Below the pieces are notes generated by a model. It ran no database searches. It worked only from the letters and a program-made list of their open reading frames with translations, and was not told where the DNA came from. Shown here piece after piece: positions 26,420-35,834 of a stretch of DNA of 64,000 nt. The stretch is taken from the NCBI RefSeq assembly GCF_033898505.1, contig NZ_JAXAFK010000001.1, positions 124,001-188,000 of the forward strand. The letters are read 5' to 3'. Position 1 is the stretch's first letter. Every line of letters starts with the position of its first letter. A program made the translations under genes and the position numbers. Origin of the DNA: Pectobacterium carotovorum (GTDB lineage: Bacteria > Pseudomonadota > Gammaproteobacteria > Enterobacterales > Enterobacteriaceae).

Positions 26420-27266
26420 GTTAAGCGGCTATAACCCTGGCTATCTTGATGAGCAAACCAAACGGACTATCCGGCGCGCTATTCTGAAGGCGGTGGCGAT
26501 TCCCGGCTATCAGGTGCCGTTTGGCGGACGAGAAATGCCGATGCCCTATGGTTGGGGAACCGGCGGCATTCAGCTCACCGCCAGCCTGATTGGTGAAAAC
26601 GATGTGCTGAAAGTGATCGATCAGGGCGCGGACGATACGACCAATGCCGTATCCATCCGGCGTTTCTTTCAGCGCGTAAGCGGGGCGGTGACCACCGAAC
26701 GTACCGTCGAGGCCACGCTGATTCAGACGCGCCACCGCATTCCTGAAACACCGCTGAAAGAAGATCAGATCCTGATCTATCAGGTGCCTATCCCTGAACC
26801 TCTGCGTTTTATTGAGCCGCGCGAGGTCGAGACGCGCAAAATGCATGCGCTGGAAGAGTACGGCATCATGCAGGTGAAACTGTACGAAGATATCGCCCGC
26901 TATGGCCATATTGCGACAACCTATGCGTATCCGATGAAGGTGAACGATCGCTATGTGATGGATCCGTCGCCTATTCCCAAATTTGATAACCCCAAAATGC
27001 ACAGGATGCCGGCGCTGCAACTGTTTGGCGCAGGCAGAGAAAAGCGCATTTACGCTTTGCCTCCCTACTGTGACGTGAAAAGTCTGGATTTTGACGATCA
27101 CCCGTTCTGCGTTCAGCGCTGGGATCAGCCCTGTGCACTGTGCGGTTCGCACGACAGCTACCTTGATGAAATCGTGATAGATGATGAAGGATCGCGTCTG
27201 TTTGTCTGCTCCGATACCGACTACTGCCGTCAGCAGCAGGAGAAAAACAGCCATGAACCGCAGTGA
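26412..27266 (+). CDS. phnJ: C-P lyase PhnJ, radical-SAM enzyme
   Basis: The catalytic subunit that cleaves the carbon-phosphorus bond of alpha-D-ribose-1-methylphosphonate 5-phosphate. The C-terminal Cys set CALCGSHD...VCSDTDYC supplies the 4Fe-4S cluster and the radical Cys, at the expected spacing (C-x2-C-x21-C and a final Cys). Its 284 residues are near the E. coli length (281), and no key residue is missing. Starts inside the end of phnI; phnK starts inside its end. Confidence 0.97.
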   Translation: MHELSGYNPGYLDEQTKRTIRRAILKAVAIPGYQVPFGGREMPMPYGWGTGGIQLTASLIGENDVLKVIDQGADDTTNAVSIRRFFQRVSGAVTTERTVEATLIQTRHRIPETPLKEDQILIYQVPIPEPLRFIEPREVETRKMHALEEYGIMQVKLYEDIARYGHIATTYAYPMKVNDRYVMDPSPIPKFDNPKMHRMPALQLFGAGREKRIYALPPYCDVKSLDFDDHPFCVQRWDQPCALCGSHDSYLDEIVIDDEGSRLFVCSDTDYCRQQQEKNSHEPQ

Positions 27267-28017
27267 ACAGCCGCTGCTGGCGGTCAATAACCTGACGCAC
27301 CTTTATGCGCCGGAAAAGGGCTTTGAAGACGTCTCGTTTGAACTTTTTCCGGGGGAAGTGCTGGGGATTGTCGGGGAGTCGGGATCGGGGAAAACGACCT
27401 TATTACAGGCTATCTCGGCACGTTTAACGCCACAGCAGGGAACGATTACTTATCAGGGACGCGATTTATATCGCCTGAGCGAAAGTGAGCGGCGACGTCT
27501 ATTGCGCACCGAATGGGGCGTGGTGCATCAGTATCCGCTTGATGGCCTGCGCCCGCAGGTTTCGGCCGGCGGCAATATTGGTGAACGGCTGATGGCCGCC
27601 GGGCAGCGCCACTACGGCGAGATTCGCCAGCAGGCGAGCCAGTGGTTACAGGACGTTGAAATCCCGGTGGCGCGTATTGACGATCTGCCCACTACCTTTT
27701 CTGGCGGTATGCAGCAGCGCCTGCAAATTGCTCGTAGTCTGGTGACGCGCCCCAAATTGGTCTTCATGGATGAACCGACCGGCGGCCTTGATGTTTCCGT
27801 GCAGGCTCGTCTGCTGGATCTCTTACGCACTCTGGTGCGTGAACTGAATCTGGCGGTGGTGATCGTGACGCATGATTTGGGCGTCGCGCGGATGTTGGCC
27901 CACCATCTGATCGTGATGAAACAAGGGCGGGTTGTCGAAAGCGGCCTGATTGACCGCGTGCTGGACGATCCCAGACACCCTTATACGCAACTGCTGGTTT
28001 CGTCAGTCCTGAACTGA
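27253..28017 (+). CDS. phnK: C-P lyase-associated ATPase PhnK
   Basis: An ABC-type ATPase (254 residues) that binds the C-P lyase core rather than a membrane permease. Walker A GESGSGKTT, signature FSGGMQQRLQIAR, Walker B LVFMDEPTGGLD and the switch His in VTHDLG are all intact. The start is ATG 27253 (MNRSEQ) with CAGGAGA upstream; it overlaps phnJ by 14 bases. A 63-bp gap with a CCCGCG/CGCGGG hairpin separates it from phnL. Confidence 0.95.
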   Translation: MNRSEQPLLAVNNLTHLYAPEKGFEDVSFELFPGEVLGIVGESGSGKTTLLQAISARLTPQQGTITYQGRDLYRLSESERRRLLRTEWGVVHQYPLDGLRPQVSAGGNIGERLMAAGQRHYGEIRQQASQWLQDVEIPVARIDDLPTTFSGGMQQRLQIARSLVTRPKLVFMDEPTGGLDVSVQARLLDLLRTLVRELNLAVVIVTHDLGVARMLAHHLIVMKQGRVVESGLIDRVLDDPRHPYTQLLVSSVLN

Positions 28018-28080
28018 CGGAAGCCTCGCGAATCCCGCGCCAGCGCGGGTGAATCAGGTTGTAATCAATCGGAACACGCC

Positions 28081-28794
28081 ATGAACACACAACTGCGCGT
28101 TGAGCATGTTTATAAAATCTTCGTGTTACACAATCAGCACGGTGCATCGCTGCCCGTGTTGCATGATGCCAATCTTGAAGTCAAATCAGGGGAGTGTGTG
28201 GTGCTGGATGGTCATTCCGGCAGTGGTAAATCCACGTTGTTACGCTCGCTGTATGCCAACTACCAGCCTAACAGCGGTCACATCTGGGTAAAGCACCACG
28301 ATCGCTGGGTTGATCTGGTGAACGCCTCGTCACGGCAAATTCTTGCCATTCGCCGCGACACCATTGGCTGGGTCAGCCAGTTTTTACGGGTGATTCCCCG
28401 CGTCTCTACATTGGATGTCGTCATTCAGCCCCTGCTGGAGCGCGGTATTGCGCGTGCCGAGTGTGAAGCGCGTGCCAGACAACTGCTCGCCCGGCTCAAC
28501 GTCCCGGAACGGCTATGGTCGCTGCCGCCGTCGACTTTCTCCGGTGGTGAACAGCAGCGGGTGAACATCGCTCGGGGGTTTATCGCCGACTATCCGATTC
28601 TCCTGCTGGATGAACCTACCGCGTCGCTGGATAGCGGCAATAGCCATGTGGTGGTTCAACTGATTGAAGAAGCCCGTGAGCGCGGAGCGGCAATTGTCGG
28701 CATTTTCCATGACGGTGCGATGCGTAACCGGCTCGCCACGCATTTACACGCTATGCAACCTTATCTTGGGATGCCGCAACATGATTATCAATAA
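28081..28794 (+). CDS. phnL: C-P lyase-associated ATPase PhnL
   Basis: A 237-residue ABC-type ATPase of the C-P lyase system. Walker [10 protein letters not shown], signature [13 protein letters not shown], Walker [12 protein letters not shown] and the switch His in IFHDGAMR are present. It lacks a permease partner, as known for PhnL. Its end overlaps phnM by 14 bases. Confidence 0.95.
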   Translation: MNTQLRVEHVYKIFVLHNQHGASLPVLHDANLEVKSGECVVLDGHSGSGKSTLLRSLYANYQPNSGHIWVKHHDRWVDLVNASSRQILAIRRDTIGWVSQFLRVIPRVSTLDVVIQPLLERGIARAECEARARQLLARLNVPERLWSLPPSTFSGGEQQRVNIARGFIADYPILLLDEPTASLDSGNSHVVVQLIEEARERGAAIVGIFHDGAMRNRLATHLHAMQPYLGMPQHDYQ

Positions 28795-29917
28795 TGTGCA
28801 TTTGGTGTTGGAAAATGAGGTGGTTTACGGGTCGTTGGAAGTGCAGAACGGCGTCATTCTTCACGTCAGCAGCGCATGCTGTCAGCAGCCCGAAGCTATT
28901 GATGGCGAAGGCGGGTTTCTGCTGCCGGGGCTGGTAGAGCTGCATACCGATAATCTCGATAAATTTTTTACCCCACGGCCAAAAGTGGACTGGCCAGCCT
29001 ACTCGGCGATGAGCAGCCACGATGCGCTGATGGTGGCGAATGGCATCACCACCGTACTGGACGCGATTGCCGTGGGTGATGTGCGGGACGGCGGCCATCG
29101 CTTCGATAATCTTAATAACATGATCGAGGCGATCCGTCAGGGGCAGGAAAAGGGGCTAAACCGTGCCGAGCACCGATTACATCTGCGCTGTGAGCTGCCC
29201 TATGACGCTACGGTTCCGCTGTTTGAACAACTGATGAATACGCCCGACCTACTGCTGGTGTCATTGATGGATCACTCGCCCGGCCAGCGCCAGTACACAT
29301 CGTTGCAGAAATACCGTGAGTATTTTCAGGGAAAATATCATCTCAGCAATCAGCAGATGGCAGCGTTCGAGGAAGAACAGATGGCGCTGGCCGCGCGCTG
29401 GTCTCAGCCCAATCGGCTGGCAATTGCGGCACTCTGCCGTAAAAAGGGGATCACCTTGGCTAGCCATGACGACGCCACGCTAGAGCACGTTAACGAATCC
29501 CTTCAGGTGGGCAGCGCGATTGCTGAATTTCCCACTACCGAAGCGGCGGCGAGATGCTCACACGAACGTGGGTTGCTGGTGTTGATGGGGGCTCCCAACG
29601 TGGTACGCGGTGGCTCGCATTCGGGCAACGTGTCGGCCAGCCAACTGGCGCAGCAGGGGCTATTGGACATTCTCTCTTCCGATTACTACCCCGCCAGCCT
29701 ACTTGATGCCGCATTTCGTCTGGCACAGGATGAGAGCAACCCTTATGACCTGCCGCGCGCCATTACCTTGCTGACACGCAATCCCGCTCGCGCCATCGGG
29801 CTATACGATCGCGGTGTGATTGCTGAAGGAGGACGTGCCGATTTGGTGCTGGCACATACGCTTCACGGCCATGTGCATATTCGTCATGTGTGGGCAAAAG
29901 GGGAGAAGGTGTACTAA
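28781..29917 (+). CDS. phnM: Alpha-D-ribose 1-methylphosphonate 5-triphosphate diphosphatase
   Basis: Amidohydrolase-fold enzyme releasing pyrophosphate before the C-P bond is cut. The metal-binding HTDN ([11 protein letters not shown]) and LASHDDAT motifs are here, and the length of 378 from ATG 28781 equals E. coli PhnM. The frame opens 39 codons earlier inside phnL. It is the last gene of this unit; phnN and phnP, which follow in E. coli, are absent. Confidence 0.96.
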   Translation: MIINNVHLVLENEVVYGSLEVQNGVILHVSSACCQQPEAIDGEGGFLLPGLVELHTDNLDKFFTPRPKVDWPAYSAMSSHDALMVANGITTVLDAIAVGDVRDGGHRFDNLNNMIEAIRQGQEKGLNRAEHRLHLRCELPYDATVPLFEQLMNTPDLLLVSLMDHSPGQRQYTSLQKYREYFQGKYHLSNQQMAAFEEEQMALAARWSQPNRLAIAALCRKKGITLASHDDATLEHVNESLQVGSAIAEFPTTEAAARCSHERGLLVLMGAPNVVRGGSHSGNVSASQLAQQGLLDILSSDYYPASLLDAAFRLAQDESNPYDLPRAITLLTRNPARAIGLYDRGVIAEGGRADLVLAHTLHGHVHIRHVWAKGEKVY

Positions 29918-29980
29918 TCGGTTGATTTGCTTCGTTGTGGGAGTCTGGGGGATAACGAGAGGTTTGCAAATCGTTGCAAT

Positions 29981-30020
29981 TGGTCATTTTTTAATCACTA
30001 ATTATTCATGAAATCATCAC
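29981..30020 (+). promoter_or_regulatory. Double Pho box of the phnCDE unit
   Basis: Four 7-bp half-sites, each 4 bases apart: TGGTCAT (29981), TAATCAC (29992), TATTCAT (30003) and TCATCAC (30014). The exact 11-bp period and TCA cores fit two tandem PhoB dimer sites. It lies 50 bp before phnC, so phosphate starvation should switch on this unit separately from phnF-M. Confidence 0.7.
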
Positions 30021-30069
30021 GCCGTCTGTTCTTAATGAGTGGGTTACCTCACCGCATGAGGATACCAAG

Positions 30070-30897
30070 ATGGCACAGGTACTATTGAAATCCGGCCTTG
30101 AATTCAAAACACAGTTGCAGCCCGTTCAGTCGCAAAAGGTGCTGTCCGTTCGAGGCGTGGGGAAAGCGTGGTCTCCACAACATCGGGTGCTAGACGACAT
30201 TAACTTCGATCTGCACACGGGAGAATTGCTTGCCGTCATTGGCCGCTCCGGGGCGGGAAAATCGACGCTGCTGCACCTGTTAAACGGCACGATTGCAGCC
30301 TCCGACGGTGAAATTATCAGCCACAGCGGTGAGCAGCCGCAGGATATTATCAAGCTCAGCCAGCGGCAGATACGCCAGTGGCGCGCCCACTGTGGCATGA
30401 TCTTTCAGGATTTCTGTCTGGTTCCGCGGCTGGATGTACTCACCAACGTCTTGTTAGGCCGCCTTAGCCAAACCTCCACGCTCAAATCACTCTTTCGCGT
30501 GTTTTCCGACGAAGACCGCGCTCGCGCCATCGAACTGCTGCAATGGGTAAATATGCTGCCGCAGGCGTTACAGCGTGCGGAAAACCTCTCTGGCGGCCAG
30601 ATGCAGCGCGTCGCCATCTGTCGTGCCCTCATGCAGCAGCCCAGAATTTTGCTGGCCGATGAACCGGTCGCATCGCTCGATCCCAAAAATACCCGCCGCA
30701 TTATGGATGTCTTGCGGGAAGTGAGTCAGCAGGGGATTAGCGTCATGGTTAATCTGCACTCGGTGGATCTGGTGAAGCGTTACTGTACGCGCGTCATCGG
30801 GATCGCTCAGGGGCGCATTGTTTTTGACGGCCACCCAACGCGATTGGATGAGCCGCTGCTTCATACGCTGTATGGCGATGAACTTAACGTACATTAG
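30070..30897 (+). CDS. phnC: Phosphonate ABC transporter ATPase
   Basis: A 275-residue importer ATPase. Walker [10 protein letters not shown], the Q-loop in [14 protein letters not shown], signature [15 protein letters not shown], Walker [13 protein letters not shown] and the switch His in NLHSVDL are intact. It works with PhnD, PhnE1 and PhnE2 downstream. First gene of the second phn unit, behind a double Pho box. Confidence 0.96.
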   Translation: MAQVLLKSGLEFKTQLQPVQSQKVLSVRGVGKAWSPQHRVLDDINFDLHTGELLAVIGRSGAGKSTLLHLLNGTIAASDGEIISHSGEQPQDIIKLSQRQIRQWRAHCGMIFQDFCLVPRLDVLTNVLLGRLSQTSTLKSLFRVFSDEDRARAIELLQWVNMLPQALQRAENLSGGQMQRVAICRALMQQPRILLADEPVASLDPKNTRRIMDVLREVSQQGISVMVNLHSVDLVKRYCTRVIGIAQGRIVFDGHPTRLDEPLLHTLYGDELNVH

Positions 30898-30948
30898 CGT
30901 TATATGTGTTTAACACGATGGCCTTTGACACGAGAACAGGTGATAACA

Positions 30949-31881
30949 ATGAGAAAGATCTTTGGTTTGGCGATGATGTTAACCAGCTCACTGACCGTCT
31001 TCAGCGCCACGGCAGCGGGGATGCCGAAAGAGCTGAATCTCGGTATTTTGGGCGGGCAAAATGCGACACAGCAGATCGGTGATAATCAGTGCGTCAAACA
31101 GTTCCTTGATAAAGAACTGGGGGTTGAGACCCAGTTGCGTAATGCTTCTGATTACTCCGGCGTCATTCAGGGGTTGCTGGGAGGAAAAGTCGATCTGGTT
31201 CTGAGCATGTCGCCATCGTCTTTTGCTTCCGTCTATCTGAAAGATCCTAACGCGGTGGACATCGTCGGTATCGCCGTTGACGATAAAGACCAGTCACGCG
31301 GCTATTACTCTGTGGTCGTGGTCAAAGCCGACAGCCCGTACAAAAAGCTGGAAGACCTGAAAGGGAAATCTTTTGGCTTTGCCGATCCCGATTCCACCTC
31401 GGGCTTTCTGGTGCCCAACCAGATATTCAAACAGAAATTTGGCGGAAACAACGATAACAAATACAACAACTTCTTTTCCAACGTGACGTTTTCTGGCGGC
31501 CATGAGCAGGACATTCTGGGCGTACTTAACGGTCAATTTGACGGTGCCGTCGCCTGGACATCGATGGTGGGCGATTACAACACGGGCTACACCGCCGGCG
31601 CTTTTACTCGCCTGAGCCGCATGGATCATCCGAATCTGATGCAGCAGATCCGTATTATCTGGCAATCCCCGATCATCCCGAACGGCCCGATTCTGATCAG
31701 CAACAAGCTACCCGCGGATTTCAAGCAGAAGGTCATTTCCGCGGTAATGAAACTGGATAAAGAACAGCATGAATGCTTTGCTAAAGCGATGGGCGGTACT
31801 CAGCATATCGGTCCGGCAAGCCTGAATGACTACAAACACATCATAGAAATGAAACGCGAACTGACGAAAGGCAACCGCTGA
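30949..31881 (+). CDS. phnD: Phosphonate-binding periplasmic protein
   Basis: Solute-binding protein of the phosphonate importer, 310 residues. A signal peptide (MRKIFGLAMMLTSSLTVFSATAA) directs it to the periplasm. The PhnD family pattern LNLGILGGQNATQQ, then GFADPDSTSGFLVP and AVAWTSMVGDYN, forms the phosphonate pocket. ATG 30949 has an AGGTGA site; the frame opens 15 codons earlier. A 9-bp-stem hairpin follows it. Confidence 0.95.
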   Translation: MRKIFGLAMMLTSSLTVFSATAAGMPKELNLGILGGQNATQQIGDNQCVKQFLDKELGVETQLRNASDYSGVIQGLLGGKVDLVLSMSPSSFASVYLKDPNAVDIVGIAVDDKDQSRGYYSVVVVKADSPYKKLEDLKGKSFGFADPDSTSGFLVPNQIFKQKFGGNNDNKYNNFFSNVTFSGGHEQDILGVLNGQFDGAVAWTSMVGDYNTGYTAGAFTRLSRMDHPNLMQQIRIIWQSPIIPNGPILISNKLPADFKQKVISAVMKLDKEQHECFAKAMGGTQHIGPASLNDYKHIIEMKRELTKGNR

Positions 31882-31911
31882 TCGAAAACTGGCGCGTCGC
31901 CATTCCCTCAA

Positions 31912-31941
31912 CGCCCGTTCGGACGCGACATTGAACGGGCG
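31912..31941 (+). other. Intercistronic hairpin after phnD
   Basis: CGCCCGTTC and GAACGGGCG pair with a 12-nt loop between phnD and phnE1. No T-run follows, so it is more likely an mRNA-stabilising stem that favours high yield of the binding protein. Confidence 0.5.
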
Positions 31942-32007
31942 GCAACATTTTCAGTGCGCTAATCAAAGTCAGGGTAGGACTGATCGCCCGCTAAACAGGA
32001 CACCGCT

Positions 32008-32868
32008 TTGAATAATGACTTTGAGCACTATTATCAACAGATTAAAGGGCGGCAAAAGCGCGAGGCGCTGCTGTGGTCTCTACTGCTGGCCTGCCTGTTT
32101 CTTGGAGCGGGCAAGGTTGCCGAATTCAGCCCCGCCACCATCTGGCATTCTCTGCCGAGTTTTTTCAGCTATCTGCGCGATACGCTGCCTGTATTGCACT
32201 GGCAGCAGCTTCTGGCGAACGTTCACACCGAAGGCTCTCTGGCTTATTGGGGATATCGGCTGCCCATACAGCTGCCGCTAATCTGGGAAACGCTGCAAAT
32301 GGCGCTGGCTTCTACGGTCATCGCGGTGGCGGTTGCCGCGATGCTGGCATTTTGTGCCGCTGCGAATACGCAAAGCTCGATGCTGCTGCGTGTGGCTATT
32401 CGCGCGCTGGTGGCCTTTTTACGCACCATGCCGGAGCTGGGCTGGGCGGTCATGTTTGTCATGGCTTTTGGTATCGGCGCCATGCCCGGCTTTATTGCGC
32501 TGGCGCTGCACACCGTAGGCAGCTTAACCAAACTGTTTTATGAGTCTCTGGAAAGTGCTTCCGATCGGCCAGTACGCGGTCTGGCAAGCTGTGGTGCCAG
32601 CAAGCTCCAGATTATGCGCTTCGCCTTCTGGCCACAGGTAAAACCGATCTTTCTCTCCTACAGCTTTATGCGTATGGAGATTAATTTCCGCTCTTCCACC
32701 ATTCTTGGTCTGGTTGGTGCGGGCGGCATTGGTCAGGAACTGATGACCAACATTAAGCTCGATCGCTACGATCAGGTGAGCATGACCTTGCTGCTGATTC
32801 TTGCGGTGGTCTCGCTGCTGGATGGCGTCTCCGGCTATTTACGCCGCCGCGTGGTAGAAGGAAAGTGA
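32008..32868 (+). CDS. phnE: Phosphonate ABC transporter permease, first
   Basis: Inner-membrane permease, 286 residues with about six membrane spans. The cytoplasmic loop that contacts PhnC lies in the ESLESASDRPVRGLASCGASKLQ segment, and GLVGAGGIGQEL near the C-terminus is typical of PhnE. The start is a TTG at 32008: AGGA lies 7 nt upstream, and there is no nearby in-frame ATG. phnE2 follows after one base. Confidence 0.93.
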   Translation: MNNDFEHYYQQIKGRQKREALLWSLLLACLFLGAGKVAEFSPATIWHSLPSFFSYLRDTLPVLHWQQLLANVHTEGSLAYWGYRLPIQLPLIWETLQMALASTVIAVAVAAMLAFCAAANTQSSMLLRVAIRALVAFLRTMPELGWAVMFVMAFGIGAMPGFIALALHTVGSLTKLFYESLESASDRPVRGLASCGASKLQIMRFAFWPQVKPIFLSYSFMRMEINFRSSTILGLVGAGGIGQELMTNIKLDRYDQVSMTLLLILAVVSLLDGVSGYLRRRVVEGK

Positions 32869-32869
32869 T

Positions 32870-33766
32870 ATGAGAATGGTGACGGCACCTGATGTCGAAC
32901 AGCTGAAAAAGCAGCATCCCGAACTGTTTCGCATACAGTCGCGCTATCTACGCCGCATCACACTGCTGGCGCTGGCAGTCATGCTGTATTACCTGTTCTT
33001 TTTCCAGACCTTTGGCATTAGCGCGTCGCAGTGGATCAATGGCTCTGTGCAACTGGGGCGCTATTTTTTACGCATGTTTGTCTGGCATGATTTTGCCAAT
33101 TGGCCCTTTGGTTATTACCTGTCGCAAGTTGCTATCACGCTGTCGATTGTGTTTGCGGGGACGGTAACGGCGACCTGTATTGCGCTGTTACTCTCTTTCT
33201 TTGCGGCGCGTAACATCATGCAGCGCCGCGGATTACGGTCGATTGCGCTGCTGGTGCGGTGCCTGTTGGACACGATGCGCGGTATTGATATGGCGATTTG
33301 GGGGCTGATATTCGTGCGAGCTGTCGGGCTGGGGCCGCTGGCGGGGCTGTTGGCTATCGTGATGCAGGATATTGGCCTGCTTGGCAAGCTCTACGCCGAA
33401 GGGCACGAAGCTGTTGAACGTTCACCCGGACGAGGCCTGAGCGCGTTAGGCGCTAATGCGCTACAAAAGCACCGCTTTGGCATTTTCACGCAGTCGTTCC
33501 CCGTTATTCTGGCACTCAGCCTCTACCAGATTGAATCGAATACCCGTTCTGCCGCCGTACTAGGTTTTGTCGGCGCGGGGGGCATCGGGCTGGTTTATGC
33601 GGAGAACATGCGCTTATGGAACTGGGATGTGGTGATGTTCATCACGCTGATTTTAGTCGCGATAGTGATGGTGATGGATGGGATATCGTCCTGGTTGCGT
33701 AAGCGCTATATCACCGGCAAAGACGTTCCGCTGTTTCAGCCCAAAAACAGCGAAGCACTCGATTAA
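32870..33766 (+). CDS. phnE2: Phosphonate ABC transporter permease, second
   Basis: A second PhnE-type permease (298 residues, about six spans), with the coupling loop YAEGHEAVERSPGRGLSALGAN and the GFVGAGGIGLVYAENM motif. It and phnE1 share the family but differ clearly in sequence, so the channel is probably a heterodimer. A good GGAAAG site precedes the ATG. A large palindrome follows at 33836. Confidence 0.93.
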   Translation: MRMVTAPDVEQLKKQHPELFRIQSRYLRRITLLALAVMLYYLFFFQTFGISASQWINGSVQLGRYFLRMFVWHDFANWPFGYYLSQVAITLSIVFAGTVTATCIALLLSFFAARNIMQRRGLRSIALLVRCLLDTMRGIDMAIWGLIFVRAVGLGPLAGLLAIVMQDIGLLGKLYAEGHEAVERSPGRGLSALGANALQKHRFGIFTQSFPVILALSLYQIESNTRSAAVLGFVGAGGIGLVYAENMRLWNWDVVMFITLILVAIVMVMDGISSWLRKRYITGKDVPLFQPKNSEALD

Positions 33767-33835
33767 GTGTCTGCTCTTCTCCGGTGAAGCAGCCTCGTAT
33801 ACACAATTCATGTAGGGTGCAAATGGGGTTTGCTG

Positions 33836-33993
33836 TTATCCGGCGTAAGAAATTATGCAGCGGTGGGCATGACCGCCGAGTGAGCGGCATGGATGCCGCG
33901 AAAGCTAGTGCCGCGTCGGGAACGCGTCACTAGCGGCTCGTCTAGCGGTCATGAACACCGATGGCATCGCGCAGCGACATAATTTAGCCGGAA
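33836..33993. repeat. Large imperfect palindrome (MITE-like) after phnE2
   Basis: The 158-bp element can fold on itself: ATCCGGC...AAATTATG (left) against CATAATTTAGCCGGA (right), CGGTGGGCATGACCGC against GCGGTCATGAACACCG (14 of 16), and a central GCTAGTG/CACTAGC stem (33904-33934). A separate perfect hairpin CTCAGGGCG/CGCCCTGAG follows (34004-34033). The 400-bp gap to tas holds no gene that I can support. Confidence 0.6.
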
Positions 33994-34173
33994 AGCCTGG
34001 GTTCTCAGGGCGGCGGCGACTGAGCGCCCTGAGTCGGGCGCGTGCTGCGACGTGGCATGAAAATGGCGGTATTGTGGCGCACGAAACAGCCTCCGCATCT
34101 GCATAAAAATGTGACTAAGAGGTTGTTTGTGAAGGAGGAGGTTCGGGGCCCATGTAAGCCCCGAATTTGGCGC

Positions 34174-35235
34174 TTACGGTGCCGGGAACGTGAAACGGCG
34201 ATGGATGGCTTCCAGCTCGTCAAGGATCTCGCCATCCAGCGTCAGGTTCTGGCTGTCGAGGTTGATTTGCAACTGCTCCAACGTGGTCGCGCCCAGCAGC
34301 GTGCTGGCGACGAACGGCTGCTGACGCACAAACGCCAATGCCATTTGCGCCGGATTCAGGCCGTGCTTTTGCGCCAGCGCCACGTACTCGGCAACCGCTG
34401 CCTGAGCCTGCGGGCCGGTATAGCGAGTGAAGCGACTAAACAACGTGTTGCGTGCGTTAGCGGGTTTTGCGCCATTCAGGTATTTACCCGTCAGCGTACC
34501 GAACGCCAGTGACGAATAAGCGAGAAGTTCTACGCCTTCATGCTGGCTGATTTCCGCTAGGCCGACTTCAAAACTGCGGTTTAGCAGGCTGTAGGGGTTC
34601 TGGATCGACACGATGCGCGGCAGATCGTGTTTGTCCGCCAGATGCAGATAGCGCATCACGCCCCACGGAGTTTCGTTGGAGACACCGATGTAGCGAATCT
34701 TACCGGCACGCACCTGTTCATTCAGCGCTTCCAGCGTTTCCAGCAGCGTAACGACCGGTTTGTCGTCAGTATATTGCGATTTGTTATCAGTATATTGATA
34801 GTTCAGCTTGCCAAAACAGTTGGTCTGGCGCTGTGGCCAATGCAGCTGATAGAGGTCGATATAGTCGGTGTTGAGGCGTTGCAGACTGGCATCCAGCGCA
34901 GCACGGATATTTTTTCTGTCCAGCGCCTGCTGTGGGCGGATGCTGTGATCATTTCCGCGCACAGGGCCGGAGACTTTGCTCGCCACAATCAGTTTTTCAC
35001 GGCCGCCACGGGATTTCAGCCAGGAACCGATATAGCTCTCGGTTAACCCCTGTGTTTCCGGGCGTGGAGGAACGGCGTACATTTCTGCTGTGTCAATCAG
35101 GTTAACACCTGCGGCAATGGCGTGATCTAACTGGGCATGAGCGTCTGCTTCGCTGTTCTGTTCGCCAAAGGTCATCGTACCAAGACCCAGCACGCTCACT
35201 TCTAAAGAACTATGGGGAATACGGTGATATTGCAT
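34174..35235 (-). CDS. tas: Aldo/keto reductase Tas
   Basis: NADPH-dependent oxidoreductase of the aldo-keto reductase family, 353 residues. The catalytic set is visible: Asp-Tyr in NLIDTAEMYAVPP, Lys in LIVASKVSG and His in YQLHWPQ. In E. coli tas complements a tyrosine auxotroph. A local tandem duplication gives QYTDNKSQYTDDK (bases about 34760-34800), which lengthens this loop by about 7 residues compared with E. coli (346). It lies next to ygdR as in E. coli. Confidence 0.95.
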   Translation of the reverse strand: MQYHRIPHSSLEVSVLGLGTMTFGEQNSEADAHAQLDHAIAAGVNLIDTAEMYAVPPRPETQGLTESYIGSWLKSRGGREKLIVASKVSGPVRGNDHSIRPQQALDRKNIRAALDASLQRLNTDYIDLYQLHWPQRQTNCFGKLNYQYTDNKSQYTDDKPVVTLLETLEALNEQVRAGKIRYIGVSNETPWGVMRYLHLADKHDLPRIVSIQNPYSLLNRSFEVGLAEISQHEGVELLAYSSLAFGTLTGKYLNGAKPANARNTLFSRFTRYTGPQAQAAVAEYVALAQKHGLNPAQMALAFVRQQPFVASTLLGATTLEQLQINLDSQNLTLDGEILDELEAIHRRFTFPAP

Positions 35236-35441
35236 TGCCAGCTTCCTTATGTCTGAAAATAGCAGGCGTATTTCTCCTCATTTCCGCATGATTTTTTGCG
35301 ATTCCAATGAGTTTGGGAGAACACACCTGAATTCGACTATAACGAAGCCGTGGCGAGTGGGGAAGTCTCTTGTGCTGCCCTTTAGCAGGATTCTGCCAGA
35401 GCGCATCGCCCGATGGGGGAAATATCGGGCTAACGTTGCCG

Positions 35442-35660
35442 TTAGCGCTGCACGATTTGGGAAACTTGGTCGCTGTTAATCTGTCTCTGATTACCTTGCT
35501 CATCGATATAGCTGAGCAGCCCGGTATCTTTATCCAGCACAGGTTTTCCCTGCGTCAGGAGCATTTGCCCCTCTTTTGTCGCCATCACGTAGTCACTGGA
35601 ACAGCCCGCAAGGGTAAATAATAACGTCAGTGTGACTGCCATTTTCATCCGTACTTTCAT
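35442..35660 (-). CDS. ygdR: YgdR/YgdI-family small lipoprotein
   Basis: A 72-residue lipoprotein with lipobox LAGC (about residue 20) and a DUF903-type C-terminal half ([20 protein letters not shown], then [15 protein letters not shown]). Function unknown. The residue after the lipid Cys is Ser, which suggests outer-membrane sorting. An internal ATG (M5) could also serve as start. Confidence 0.92.
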   Translation of the reverse strand: MKVRMKMAVTLTLLFTLAGCSSDYVMATKEGQMLLTQGKPVLDKDTGLLSYIDEQGNQRQINSDQVSQIVQR

Positions 35661-35769
35661 CGTATTAACCCATTAATAAATGCAAAAACTTCAGTGAGTC
35701 TAGCAAATGGTCGTGAGGGATAACGTAGGAATAATGGAAAAAATGCGTGTTGAGGACGTTAATTTTGTG

Positions 35770-35798
35770 TAATCAGGCGGCTGGTTGCCGCCTGATTA
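35770..35798. terminator. Hairpin between ygdR and ygdQ
   Basis: TAATCAGGCGGC and GCCGCCTGATTA form a perfect 12-bp stem around TGGTT. It lies about 37 bp past the ygdQ stop codon. No long T-run follows, so its terminator role is inferred. Confidence 0.55.
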
Positions 35799-35834
35799 GG
35801 TCATCTGGCGTTTTGATTGCTCGCTATGCGGCGA

